A stretch of DNA of 64,000 nucleotides from Neurospora tetraspora (taxonomy: Eukaryota > Ascomycota > Sordariomycetes > Sordariales > Sordariaceae). Shown in pieces: positions 1-12,968 of this stretch. The DNA is taken from positions 2,852,001 through 2,916,000 of the forward strand of contig NW_026944387.1 of assembly GCF_033439725.1 (NCBI RefSeq), read 5' to 3'. Under the pieces are notes generated by a model. That model was not told where the DNA came from, made no database searches, and saw nothing but the letters and a program-made list of their open reading frames with translations. Positions within the stretch are counted from its first letter, which is position 1, and every line of letters begins with the position of its first letter. The position numbers and the translations under genes are program-made.

Positions 1-667
1 CTTTAAGATCGCTTTTAATTAGTATAAACTTTAATCAAAATAAAACATAATATTTAATTATATTAATTTCCGTACGTAGTATATAATTAAGCATTATTAT
101 AAGCATAGATCTATTTTACAAAGATATAATCTAATTCTAGATTATTAAATTAATATTAGAATATTATAAATAAATTTATAATATATATAAATATATTTAT
201 AATTTAATAATGCTATATATTAATTATAGGTATATTTCAATTACTTTTTAAAATGTAATAGATAAGGTAGTTTTTTATAAAGTCAAAATTCAAATCGATT
301 TTAATTTTAGAAAGACTCTTTATATTTTTCGATATTAGGTTAAATAAATATTATTTATTCTTTAACGCCCTATTAATCTTATTATAGTACTTATACTATT
401 TATTTATTTAATTATAAATTTTTTTTTAGTAGAAGCTAGTTTCTAATTATATTTATTAACGTTAGGCCGATAATATTATTATGCCCCCCTTAATGAAGTT
501 GAATAAAGATTGTAGCGTATAATTATTTGTAAGTATAGGTCCCTTAGGTTAAAAACGATAAATATGAATTGGAGTTATAATTTAATTCCCTGATCGGTAA
601 ATAATTGCGAGCCTATTAACGTTTAAATTCGTAGGCGCGATTCGATATATTTTTTACCGACTTTTCG

Positions 668-808
668 TTTCGTATATTAATTTTCTAATATCGTAATCGA
701 ACGGCCTACGAATAAATAAGTGAAGTAATTAATATAGCTATATATTATATTAGTAATTAAATAAGTATTTATAGGGCAAAATATTAAGCGGTAATATTTT
801 TATATAGA
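668..808 (+). repeat. Direct repeat, copy 1
   Basis: This stretch, opening with TTTCGTATATTAATTTT and closing with AAGCGGTAATATTTTTATA, recurs about 600 bp downstream at 1267-1411 in the same orientation. The copies differ largely by transitions plus a few small indels, as expected of duplicated DNA that went through RIP. They may be remnants of LTRs or a tandem duplication. The spacing is too short for a complete autonomous element. Confidence 0.5.
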
Positions 809-1266
809 GTAAGAATAATAGGGTCGAATTAAGATTAAAAATAAAAATTGAAATCGTTTTATTAATTCTCTTTTTATTTTTTAATAATTAATTTCAAAGC
901 CGATACGAACTAAATATTAATTCCTATATATATAATTTAATATTAACTATTTAATAGGTTCGATTGGGGGATTATTCCTAGGGTTAGGTTAATAGACGAG
1001 GTTAATCCCTACTTAAATAGAGAAATTCTAGGATTAGGGCGCTTAATTATTTTATAGAATATAAAGCCCCCGGGTTAGAAATATTGGATATAAAATAGGT
1101 AGATACGTATTCGTCAATAAATATAACAACGTATATATATTTACTTTTATAATTGATTTATTATATAGTATTTTTTTATTCGGTAAAGGGTTATAGGCTT
1201 TAGTACTTACGTTTAAAAGGGTCCGTACTAAAAAATCTAGTTATAGGGCCTTACTAACTATTTATT

Positions 1267-1411
1267 TCGTATATTAATTTTTTACATTTATAAATAAATG
1301 GCTTGCGAATAAATAAATGAAATATTTAATATAATTATATATTGTAATAATAATTTAGTTAATATTTACAAAGTAATATAGTAAGCGGTAATATTTTTAT
1401 ATTTTAAGATT
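1267..1411 (+). repeat. Direct repeat, copy 2
   Basis: Second copy of the repeat at 668-808. Shared landmarks are TTTCGTATATTAATTTT at the left, a central CGAATAAATAA(G/A)TGAA block, and AAGCGGTAATATTTTTATA at the right. Confidence 0.5.
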
Positions 1412-4157
1412 ATTTCAGGTATTATATATTAGAATATTCATATTATATATATTATTTACTTACTGCCTTTCTAGTAATTACCTTATTGTATACGTAATAT
1501 AGAATCGTATAATACCCTTAAAAATATTTAATACTTTTCTTAATGTACCGATACGTATATTATTTAGGAGGGTTATAATACCATTATTGCTCGCTATATA
1601 TTCCTAGCTGGAATATATGAAGGGGGAGAATTATAACTATTACTTTTAAAATTAAATTTAAAGGTAGAATTAGGAAAGTTAATTAGAATTTAGCCTTTTA
1701 TCTATACCGGAATAATAAATAAACGAATTAAAAGTATTTTATATCCTATTCTATTCGTTTATCGGGTTTCGTTTTATTTACTATTTATTCCTTTATACTT
1801 TATCGCTATTTTATCATATTACTTTTTTATTATATTTTTTTTATTTTTTTTTATTTTTTATTATATTACTTTTCCCGCTATACCTCTAAATATAACCTAT
1901 AACTACCGTTTATTCCTAATTCTTTTAACGTTAAGCTTTAATCGCCTAGGCGGTTATAAGCTTAATTTATTAATAAATCAGGATTTATAATATTAGGGAC
2001 GTAGTTTTTAGCTAAGCTTTAGTTATTTATTAAATATAGGCTTCGTATTATAAATCAATTAAGTAAAAAGGAATAATACTAATGATATAATATTATTAGT
2101 TTATTAGTTTTAATAAAAAAAGGAAGTAGCCGGGTAGATAATTTAAAGAAATTGATGATAAAGAGATTATAATTACGCGCTAAGTATAGTATTCCTAACT
2201 TATACGTTATATTAGATTCTATCAATTAACTGAATATTCGGAGTGTTTAACTATATAGTAAGAAAATGATAAGAACGCTAGGTACGGCGAAGAATCCGGA
2301 TAGTTATTATAAAAGAAGATAAAGCGTAGTATAGAGGAAGAGATAGAAGAGGAGGTAGAGATAAAAGAGGATGAAACGTTAAAATAGTTAATATTATAAT
2401 ACGAGGGATTCCCTTTGTTTATATAGTTTAAGATACGTATTTTCTTATAAATTTAATTTATAATACCTTATATTATATTTACGTTAATTCGTTGAGTATA
2501 AATAGAAATATTTATTTTTAACATTAGAGAATATAGCTTTCCTTTTCGTATTTTCGCCGTAGAACCCTACATTATACGGTATTATATTTTATATTAAAAT
2601 TATTTAGTTAGTTCGCGAGGAATATATATTTACTCCTAAAATACTAATTAATTAGAATATTTTCTAAGGTCCCTTTACGTTCGTCGTTTTAGAAGTTTCG
2701 AAAATTAAAGTTTAATCGGCCGTTCTAACTACACTACTCCCTAATTAGAAAGATTTTACTAAAAATATTTATTAGTAAAATTATTTATAATTATACTTTA
2801 AAGCGAGTATTATCGATTTAATATTGCCCGATTATTGGTAATAAACGAATAAAGGTAACCACTTAATACTATTTTTCTAATTTATATTTAAAGGATATTG
2901 GATAAATTAAATTATTAGAAATATATTTACCCCTTTTACTGACCGATCGATAGTAGTTTGGGTATTATATTTAAATTTAAACTAGTTGTAACGTATTATT
3001 TAGTTCGAAATCGATACTAATTTAAAATTGGGATAGCAAAATAATATAAAAGAATTCGATAATATATTAAAACTATACTTTTAAAATTATTATCAGTTAG
3101 GAAATTGATTTTTATATATATTTTTATTGAATTAAAATAAGAAGGTTTCAGTCGATTTTTAGTAAAATAGGTTAAAATAATTAGTATTATAATAGGGAGC
3201 GAATAATTTAATACTGGACGAAAAGAATTATTATAATCCTATTCGCCTGATAGAGTTATATAAGGATTTATATTTGTAATTACATAATATATATTAATTT
3301 AAATATATAATTATATTCTATTTATAGGACGTTTATTAATAGAATTGTATTGATTCGAAACGGCTAATTCATAAATAGTAGCTTAATTTTACCTAATAAT
3401 TTAATATTATAATTTAAATTAATTAATTATAATATTTACTATACTAATTTACAATTCGCTACATAAATAATAATTAATTATATTATTATATTAATATAAA
3501 TACTAATTCTCGTAAACTAATTTATTAATTTAATAAAAGGATCTTAAATAATAGTAAAATAAGCCGTTCGGGACAAACTTATTTTAAAATAACGGCGGGA
3601 TAATAAATTTGTAGAAGATATTAAAGGTTTAAAATAAAATTTTAAAGATATAAGACGGACTATTAAAAAGAGTTTTGAAGAGCTTAATTAATTATATAGA
3701 TTTATCGGACGGACGTGCGTAGTAAATATAATAATATAGTAAATATTATGATAAAAATAAAGGAGGTAGTAAATGCGAACGTAGAAAAGCTTTCGGAATT
3801 GGGGGTAGGTTAGTAATACGTCCAAAAAAAGATAGACGAATTAATTATAGGGTTTGGGCGGCTATCGGTATTTAATTATAATACCAAATAAATTTATTTC
3901 TAATTAAATAATAAAATCCTTATAAATAAATATATTTTAAATTATAAAGGGCGTAAATAAAATATATCCCCTAAATATAGCGGAGGGTGCGAAATTTATA
4001 CTAATTAAATTAATCGGCAGTTCTACAATTCATAAATTACTTTATAAATAATATAGTTAATTTAAAAATTTATTCAGGGATTATTTTTTACGGTTATATA
4101 AAAGAGAAAGGGGAAATAAACCGAATATTTTCGATTAATTCTTACTATATATATTCG

Positions 4158-4321
4158 ATTTTCACTTTAATTAGAGTATATTTAACATTATATATCGCTT
4201 TACCCCTAAATTTAACTTTCGCTCTAATATGAATAAAAATTCAATTTACTCTAATTAGAACGAAAATTAAGTTTAGGGGTAAAACGATAAATTTATTATA
4301 TAATTGTAATTAAAGTAAAAT
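4158..4321. repeat. Foldback / MITE-like inverted repeat
   Basis: Two arms of about 67-70 bp (4158-4228 and 4255-4321) are near reverse complements, around a spacer of about 26 bp. Each arm contains the block TTTACCCCTAAA or its complement TTTAGGGGTAAA, and the outer ends read ATTTTCACTTTAATTA against TAATTAAAGTAAAAT. Most differences between arms are transitions. No coding sequence fits inside, so a short non-autonomous foldback or MITE is the simplest reading. No clear target-site duplication was seen. Confidence 0.6.
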
Positions 4322-6939
4322 TACTATACCTTAATACCAACCGCGCTTACGCTAACTAATTTCGAATACGTAGCGCTTAGTAAGGTAGGACCCGAGGATT
4401 GGAATTATAATTATAAAAGTATAAGGGAGTAGGGGTAAAATAAATTAAATTATATTATTTTTACTATATATTATATCTTTAGTAGATTCGTTCTTACGTT
4501 TACCGTTTTAATTTATACTATTAATAATTTATAGGATTTTAATATACTCTATAAAGAGATTACGCTCGTAAATATTTAAATACTCTTAATTCCGTAAAAA
4601 GGGTATATATACTATTAAATTAATTAATATACGTATAGAGTCGGCTATTCTAAACATTATAGTACGTACAATTTATTAAGAGATTTCGGGCGGTAGGAGA
4701 ACTATATAAGATATTTGGAAATTAATATTATATATAGTTTAAACCGAAATAATACGTTCTACGAAAAGTCCTTAGAAGTATATTAAGTAAATATTTATCT
4801 TTAAAGCGTCGGACGGTAGGCCGGGCTTTTTTTCAATTTTTTAAACCGTTCTTCGAGTCGATTAAAATAATAATTATATTTATTATAATACATAATATAT
4901 ATATAATAAGTATAGTTAATATAGCTTTAGAGTATATTAAAGATCGTTTTATAGAAATATTTTGTATTCGTAATAATGTATATTTTGGGATATTTTATAA
5001 ATAAGTCGGTCCTTTATTTATTATTCTTTTTCATTTACTTTTTTAAATAAATAGCCCTATATATACCGAAATTGGAGTTTATAACAGACCGGGAACCCTT
5101 TAATTCATTAAATAATTGAAATTAAATTATATTAAATATTATTTCTATTATGAATAATAAATTAAAATATATTTACGAACGGTTATCGTCGAATCATATT
5201 TTTAACAGTAATAGTTTCTTAGAAATATACCCAAACTTATTAAAGTATTAATAGGGTATAAAAAAATAAATAACCCCTTCTTCGCCGCTACAGATAGCGC
5301 GACCAAAGCGTTACTATAAATCTGTAATATCTTTAAATATAATTTCGCTATATTATATAATTTAGATTATATTAAGTATATCTATTCCTATTCCTAATAT
5401 TACTATAAATATAATAATACAATATTAAGATTTAGAGGTGACGAATTATTAATAAAATCGATCCTAATCTGGAGGGCGGATATAAAAGTAGTAAATTTAG
5501 ATTTTAGAAGTATATTAGCTTAATTATAGAAATTACGCCTTATTAAAGCGTAAATAAAATACTTCTTCGCCTTATTAATTAAACTCTTATTATTAATATA
5601 AATAATTATTTTAATAGAGTAAGTTTTATAATAGGAATGAGGAGGAATTTAAAGCGTTTACAGTTCTAAGTTTCGCTAGGCGGAATATAATTGAAAACGA
5701 TATTAATATTAAATTAGTCGATAAAAGCGCGGATAATACGAACGGAATTTATTAATTCTCCGAATTAATAGAAACCAGCGTATTTTTATATATAGGTTTC
5801 GGCCTCCCTAATTAAAATAGTTATATATCTAAATTAAAGGATAGAGAGAGGAAGGGTCCGATGGAATTAATAAAGATCGGAGAATTCATTGTAGAAGTCG
5901 CGCTATTAATAGATTGTATAAAGTTTATTTATAATTATAAATATTATACGGGCGGCGAATTCCGGGCCTAGAAGGATTTAAGAAACCGGTAGTAAAATAT
6001 TTATTTAAATCCAAAGAGAATATATATAAGATATTCTAATCGTATACGCTCCTATAATATATTAATTTAATTATATTAATTAATAATCCGAAAATAATAA
6101 TTAATATGTTATATACTTTATAGAAATCCTAATTAATAAGTAAAAGCTTAGCGCTAAGGTACTTTATAATAACGTCTCTTTATTTTTAACCGAAATAATT
6201 AAATAATATAATTTATAATATAATTTTAATTAGTAGGATAATTAATATTATTTAAAGTATAATATTCTTTTTAAAACCCGTTGCTACTATAAGGATTATA
6301 TTATTATATTAATAAATAATACGACGGGTATAATTAATTTATTCCGGATAAAGGTAATACGGAATTTAATTAAATATTAACCGAATAATTAAATTAAATA
6401 ATATTCGGATGATAATATACATAAGTTAAATTTGAAACTACTAATATTTATTTAAGTTTATAAATTTAATAATAATTGCGATATATTACTATATAGTCCT
6501 ATTTAGGGTAAGTGAAATAGTAAAGTCGGAATACGTTTCGAAGTATTAGACGAAGCTAAAAATTTCGTCGAAAGTAGAATTCAGTTGAATTATTATTAGT
6601 ACTAATTTTTAGACAATTTTAATAGAAATTGGTAGAAATACAATACTTATTTCTTAGGACAATAATCATCGCGCTTAACGAATATACCCCCTAAAGAATA
6701 CCTAATAATAAATATGAATTGTAATAAAAAAAAACTTTTAAAATGTAAAAATTCTAATTTATACCAAATACAATGAATAAATTAAATTTAAATACGTATT
6801 ATTATTATTAAGATATTCGCGAATAATTATTAAATATATTTGTTTATTTATATAAGGATTTTCGCGGCTAACAGCTAAAACGTTCAAAATTATTATAGAC
6901 CTCTTCTCACTTTATTCGAAGAGACCTACATTTTATATA

Positions 6940-7009
6940 GGGCGGGGGCGCGGAGGGGTCCCGGAGAGGGGGGGGGGGGGTCGGGGATGGGGGGGTGGGG
7001 GGGGGGGGG
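6940..7009 (+). repeat. G-rich low-complexity tract
   Basis: About 70 bases made almost entirely of G runs (up to 12-13 G) broken by single A, T or C, sitting exactly at the junction between the AT-rich block and a short strip of normal composition. It could form G-quadruplexes on the plus strand, or be partly a sequencing artefact. Confidence 0.7.
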
Positions 7010-7203
7010 TAAAGAGGTTAATGTAATAGACACTAGCTAGGTCTCAATATCGAAGGAAATACCGAAGGAATTCAAAACTTTGAGAATGAAATTTCGCGCC
7101 CAGAAGGCCTGCCGCGGCCCCACAGGCCGGCCCTCGATTTTTACAACGCCCATCGCTTCGACCCGGTGCGCCCCAGCCGCCCTAGAGATAACGCCCTAGC
7201 CAC
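7010..7203. other. Normal-composition strip, left flank of the copia insertion
   Basis: This 194-bp strip has ordinary base composition and no sign of RIP. It ends with GCCAC (7199-7203), the left copy of the target duplication of the copia element that starts at 7204. The pre-insertion locus therefore ran from here directly into the sequence after 31308. One frame stays open through 7089-7203 and reads a basic, proline-rich peptide that I do not recognise. Confidence 0.6.
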
Positions 7204-7374
7204 TGTCAGATTCTAGGGTGGCATTCTAGCTAAATGTAGGCTAGATGCCAGAATCCCAGCCACCTAATTGAACAGGTCTTAGCAAATATAAGTTACCCCC
7301 ATAACCCCCCATACCAGAACGCTCAAATCAATCACACAGACTATACAGAATCTTTAACAATTAACAATCTAATA
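7204..7374 (+). repeat. Copia 5' LTR
   Basis: Starts TGTCAGATTCTAGGG after the target duplication GCCAC and ends TCTAATA, where the right-hand copy has TCTAACA. It matches 31131-31303 along its length, with mostly C/T and G/A differences lying on both copies, so both LTRs were mutated independently. Confidence 0.88.
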
Positions 7375-7937
7375 TATAACCTATTAACACAACGATTAGC
7401 ACGTTTGAATAATAAATAACAACCGGATTATAATATCCTTCTCAAAGCCTACCGAAACGAAAGAAAACATTACTTATTTTAAAAATAATGACGACTAATC
7501 GCGATAGGAGCCTAAATTCTAATCGAAATATATCCCTAATACCCTTAAGAACTAATTTTAAAGAAAGACTAAGAAGCCTTCCATACTAAAATAGCCTTAT
7601 CCTAATTACTACCCCTTAATTAAGAAAATAAACACCCGCATTAGTAATATAAAGACGGAGCTTATATGTTTCGACGGCGGTATTAATACCCAACTCGTTA
7701 TTTATAAAAACGGGATTAACTATAAAGAACCCATTAAATACCACAACCGAAACGAAATTATAATCAATACCTTCGTTACTAAAAACGACCTTATTAATAA
7801 ATAACTCTACAAATTAAAAATCAACCTCTATCCTAATAATAAGAAAGATTAAAAGGAGTTCGTAGTTAGTAATAAAATTATATATACCTAAATAAAATCA
7901 TTAATTAACTATAAATTATAAGCTAGAGTTATTGTTA
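7375..7937 (+). pseudogene. Copia leader and 5' gag remnant
   Basis: RIPed sequence between the copia 5' LTR and the point where the gypsy-type LTR begins. The plus strand keeps short Lys/Asn-rich open pieces that run toward the gag-like sequence resuming at 26988. By position it should hold the primer-binding site, leader and start of gag. No diagnostic motif survives. Confidence 0.5.
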
Positions 7938-8290
7938 TAGAATATTCCAAGTAGGTGCCTGAATACCCCACTCTATCTTGGTACATGCTCTGTTGAGCGT
8001 GGGACTGCTCTATCGAATAGAATATATTATATAAGAGTACTCTCCCTATCAACCTCCGTTAAGGTTAACTAGATTATTAATTTATATTATATTAACTTAA
8101 CGTTTATTTTACTTATACTCTATAAAATCGTATACGAAGTCCTAGGTTAAGGCTCTCGATAATATTTATTTCCAATTTCTTTTAATAAGACTATTATTAA
8201 CCGTTACGTATTATTATTCTATCTAGTAACTAGTTACTTACTTTATTATTTTATATTAATATTATTTATAAAGTATCGTTTCGCGTAATA
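7938..8290 (+). repeat. Gypsy-type 5' LTR
   Basis: Direct repeat of 26635-26987. Shared stretches include CTATAAA(A/G)T, GTCCTAGGTT(A/G)AGGCT, TAACCGTTACGTA and the end CGCGTAATA. Nearly all differences are transitions. The left copy is the more AT-rich of the two. Confidence 0.85.
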
Positions 8291-9046
8291 AATAGTACCT
8301 ATAATTCAATTTTAAACTAATTTTATTATTCTTTATATCCTTTTTTGTCTCTTCCTTTTATAAAGGGGGAGATTCTATCTTCGTTTTATTAATTTTGATA
8401 ATAATTTATTAGATTTATTACCATTTATTCAATTTGCCTTCTTGAACTAAATATTTACCTATTCAGATCAATTTTAAGCCCTTTTTCTTTATAATTCTTT
8501 TGTTATCCTCTTAAATTTTAAAGTTAACTTTTACGATATTAAACAGTAATACTATTCCTTAGATAACTTTTGACTTTTACGATAATAATTTAATATATAA
8601 AGTACGTTAAAATTTGAAATTTATAATAATTTAATCTTAACCTTACTACAAAGAATATTTTACCCTCCCGGCCGCCGAGCTTTTTCTTAAAGCCGCCAAA
8701 TTTCGCCTTAATATAGAAACCGGTTAAATCGAAATTTAAGAAAATTAGGCCAGCGAAATTAATAATAATAATTGTAATAAAAATTAAATTATCGATATTA
8801 ATACAGCTAATAGAAAAGTTTAATAGATTTTATATAAATATTATAATTTTATCGCCAAATACCTTTTTAAAGGACGTTAAGTTTAGCCTTTCCTTAAGGA
8901 AAGAAACGGCGTTTCCGCTTAATTTAAAAAAGGAATATTAATAATAATATATAATTAAGTTGAAAGTTAATAATAGTAAAGTTATTTAATATAAAATTAA
9001 AGACAATATTATTAAAATAGCCGTTAATATACTAATTCCCCTTAAT

Positions 9047-12000
9047 ATGAACAATTCTATTACTTCTAATTTTTAGTCTTTACTTAATAAATTTTCCGAT
9101 ATTATTAAAATAGTTAATACGCCGCTTCTCGTAGATCCTATTCAAATTCTTATTCCTCTTTCTTTATTACTAATTCTAGTAGAATAGTTTTTTCACCCCG
9201 ATTAATCCCTTCGTCCGCTTTCGCCTATTGAGTCCGTTATTTCCCGCGTTAATTTAATTATTAAAGTCGTTATTAGTCTTATCTAACAATTTATAATTAA
9301 TTTTACTACTAAGTATTTTACTAATATAGTATAAGTGGAGGTTTTAATTAAATTTGTGTAAAAGTAATAATAAGAGCGAATTTTTGTATAGCCGGAATTG
9401 ACTATAGCCAATAAATTCCCGATTTATTTTATTAATTTAGTTTAAAATGCTTTACGTTTTATTTAAAATAATGTAAAGCCCGGTTTTAATTTGCCCGCTC
9501 CGGCTGCCGTTCGGCGTAATCCTATTTAATAGACCGATAATTCTATTATTAATTAGTTTTAACGTACTATAGGCTTTTTTAGTATTATTAATAATATTAT
9601 TATAATTAGCGCTAGGGATCCGTATAATATTATTAATTTTATTAATTATATAAAAAACTTTCGGATTAATTACACTAGCCGTTTACCTTTATTCAATAAT
9701 ATTTATTATTATAGTTTATTTATAATTATCATAATACGTTATTTCTATTAATTAGCTATTATATTTCTATTTATACTATAAGGATAATTTTCAAAGAGTT
9801 TATTAAATAGGAAAGAGCTTCTATTAATGAAGAGAAAGTTGAATATTAGTTTTGTTAAATTAAATAGCGAGCCTATTTAGTTGAGTAAGCCTATTAGGTT
9901 TGTTAAATTTAAAAATAGGATATATTTCGTTTAGTTTAATTAATTTCTATTTAAATTCCTCCTATATAAATTCTTCCCATTTAAATTTCTCTATTACATT
10001 AAATCTTTTATTAAGGTAGTTAATTTGTAAATATTCTATAACCTTTAGTATGCTTTATTAACGCTTTTTCTAATATTTCCTAATAGTCGGTTAAAGCTAA
10101 TAGTGGTAATACTATAATAGATAATATTATTCTTTGTAAAATATTCGAAGATTTATATAACCACTTTGAGGAATTTAAATTTCGTAATAATATCATTTTT
10201 AATAAGGGATTTATTACGCTAGTTAGTATTTTTAATAATAAATTTATTTAATAGAAGTTCCTTGACGTTGGCGTATTGTTCTTTAATATCTTTAATAATA
10301 AGAAGAAGTAGGGAGTTTATATTAATAGTAAAATTAATATTTATATTGATTATTATTTATTAATATAATTGATAACGTTTCGTTCGTTTATACCGAACGT
10401 TATAAAATTATAATTAATAATTTTTAATAATTGTTATAAGGTATTATATTCTCTTAATATATTAATACCCTATTTTATACGAAATATAATAATCTTTATA
10501 GTAAACTTGGCTATATTACCGACGTTTTGTATTGTGTTTTCGGTATTAAATTTAATAAATTGTAAAAATAGTTCGATATAAATAGGTTTATTATTGAAAT
10601 ATATAAAAAGGGTAATTAGGTTTTATGTAATTATTTTGCGGAGTTGTTTAAATACGTTCGTTTGTAGGGTAATAATACTGATTTTTAATTTTATACCCGT
10701 TTTTAGAATAATTTATATTATAAATTAAAGTTTTATTACGCTAAATTTAATTTTAGTTATTCTATCGGTTAATATATTGATAACGTTGAAGAAAAAGTTT
10801 TATTTATTTATAATAAACTTTTAAATGTTTCTAAAAGTCTGCGTTTAATTTATTTTAGTATTAATAATATTGATAATATAATGGAAAATAATACTATAAT
10901 AGCCGTCTATTTTAGTTTTTAGGGAAATAAGGACGGTAGTAAACTTTTTTTTAAAAAGATTTTTTAGTTTAATAATGATAGTTTTACTAAGAAGGGTAGT
11001 ATGAAAATTTGTTTTAATAGTAGAGGATTTAGGAAGTTTAGTAATAAATTTAATAAATATAATAGTAACCGTTCGGGTAATAGTAATAGTTCTAATTGTT
11101 GTTGGGGTAAAAAGTTCGAAAAGCGTCGTTTTTCTAAGGATGGTCGTTATATTTATATTAATTCTATAATTACTTTTACGGATAATTCCAACGCTAATAA
11201 TAAAGTTTATTATTTATAGAGTAAAAGTTACTACTTTATAGGTAACTTCGAGGAAGAAGTGGTTGAATTTAGTATAAATACTTTTGCCGTTAAGTATAAT
11301 AATAAATCTTTTATTTATTTTGCCGGTGTTTTAGCTCCCTTTAATATTATATTTTCCGATATTTTATAATTCTCCGTTTTGCCGATTTCGTTTTTGTTAA
11401 TTCTGATTATTATTATTAATGCTATTCCTATTAAAAGTACCGATTTCGACGATTACGTTGTACTCCTATTGTTAAATTCATTATCCAATTTTAATTTTAT
11501 AACGATTTTTAAATATTTAGAATTAGTCTAAGCGCTTAGGAGGTTATTTAATCTTTTATTTAAAAATCGAATAATAATTACCGAGAGTTTTCGGGCTACG
11601 TTAGATTAGGTTAGTAAAGTAAGGGAAGTAGATATTGCGTTAAAATTATTAATATTAGCCGACGGACGGAAGTTTAAATTACTAGAGGTATGGTATAAAA
11701 GTTAATATTGTTTGCTTAGCTTTATAGAAGGGTAAATAATTAAAGCTATCCTAGATATTATTTTACGAAATGGAGAATTAAATTTGAGGAAAATTATTTC
11801 ATATTTATAAGTAGATATTAAATCGAACTTTAATATTCTTATAATTATTATATATTTTAATTCCTGTTGTTTATTAATTATAGTAAACTATATATTTATT
11901 AAAAAGTTCTTACTTAATATTCAGTATTTATTAATCTTACCGAACGTTATAAGGGGAATTAATTTGAAAATAGTTATTAATATTATTACCAAGTTTAATT

Positions 12001-12757
12001 TTTATGAAGAAAGAAAGGTGAACGGCGGCGTTATAGTTAATAATTATTTTTAAATATCCACTTTAATTATTAAAGGATTTAGCGTGAATATATTATTAGG
12101 AACTGATTTCATTCGTTGCTATAGCGTAAAAATAAATTTTAATATTACTCTTTACTCCTTTAGATCTATTTTTAGTATAAAAGTATAGGGAAAGGTATTT
12201 TCTAAAAGAAAGAGAATTAGAAAAAATATATTAATTACCGAAGTATTTGCTAAAAGAAATACTATTTTTATAATTTATTAATTAAATAATTTCTAAGTAT
12301 ATTATAGCGCCTAATTTAATAATCAGCAATCCTACTAAAGTGAATATCCTACTTACAAATTTTACGCCTAATTCTATAATTTGCTAAATACTATGGTAAA
12401 TAGCAAAATATAGAAAGTAATTCCTTGTTTTAATTATTTTAACGATAACCTTTTTATTCCCATAAGGATTCGAATTAATATAATTATATATTCCTCGCTT
12501 AAAGTTAATGAAAAAGTTATATTTTTTAATATATTAAATATAGTTTATTCGGTTACTAAAATCTAAATTAACCTCTTTCTTAAATAACATACTATATATA
12601 TTAATAAAATTATCAAGGATAATAAGGAAATTACTATTTCAAAAGAGGCTTTTGATATTCTATTTTATAAATTGAATAAATTTGATAATATTAATTCCAT
12701 CCCTTCCGAAGTAAGTATTAATATTTATAATATTAATCCTAATTTTGCCTAATAATT
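9047..12757 (+). pseudogene. Gypsy-type gag and aspartic protease, RIP-destroyed
   Basis: An ATG at 9047 opens a gag-like reading interrupted by RIP stops. Downstream, 10.8-11.2 kb holds an Asn/Ser/Lys-rich basic tract in the position of a nucleocapsid. At about 12.06-12.17 kb the plus strand reads SVNILLGTDFIRCYSVKI with few interruptions. This resembles the ILLGxDFL part of Ty3/gypsy retropepsins. The reading ends close to 12757, where LINE 3' UTR sequence begins. Whether this gag-protease belongs to the same copy as the reverse transcriptase at 20 kb is unproven. Confidence 0.6.
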
Positions 12758-12767
12758 AATAATAATA

Positions 12768-12968
12768 ATGATCTTATTCACGCTGACTGTCTATCTAACT
12801 AGTCGCCCATTTGGGCATGCGGTCCTTCGTCGGTTAAAGCCGGGAGAAAAATCGTATTTCCTAAGTAAAAACTCCCCGCGTTTTTATTACCGCTCAGTAG
12901 AAGCTACCGGTAATATATTTTTATATATACTATTAGTTATAATTACCCTTACCGATATATTACCCCAT
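12768..12968 (-). mobile_element. Truncated LINE 3' UTR remnant
   Basis: A lightly mutated block of about 200 bp that matches 23030-23220 in the same orientation (shared GGGCATG, GGTCCTTC, GGGA(A)AAA(T/C)CGTA, ACCGCTCAGT and ACCGATAT-like pieces). The longer copy at 23 kb shows this to be the 3' untranslated region of a minus-strand LINE. Read on the minus strand it ends in an ATTATTATT repeat, as Tad/I-type LINE tails often do. The 5' side is truncated right at the end of the UTR. Confidence 0.6.

Larger units (their letters stand above)
1..6939. repeat. RIP-degraded AT-rich block, no intact gene
   Basis: The whole stretch is A/T-dominated, saturated with TA dinucleotides and stop codons in all frames, and has no open reading frame of useful length. 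This matches transposon DNA mutated by RIP, as in the block after 7.2 kb where protein families can still be recognised. Here I could not assign any fragment to a family with confidence. Two internal structures are listed separately: direct repeats near 0.7 and 1.3 kb and an inverted repeat near 4.2 kb. The window begins inside this block, so its true left edge is unknown. Confidence 0.8.

Noticed and set aside
11001-11219. Short ORF with Cys-Cys-Trp-Gly as a zinc knuckle
   Set aside because: The spacing does not fit C-x2-C-x4-H-x4-C even allowing for RIP changes; it is treated only as the basic tail of a decayed gag.
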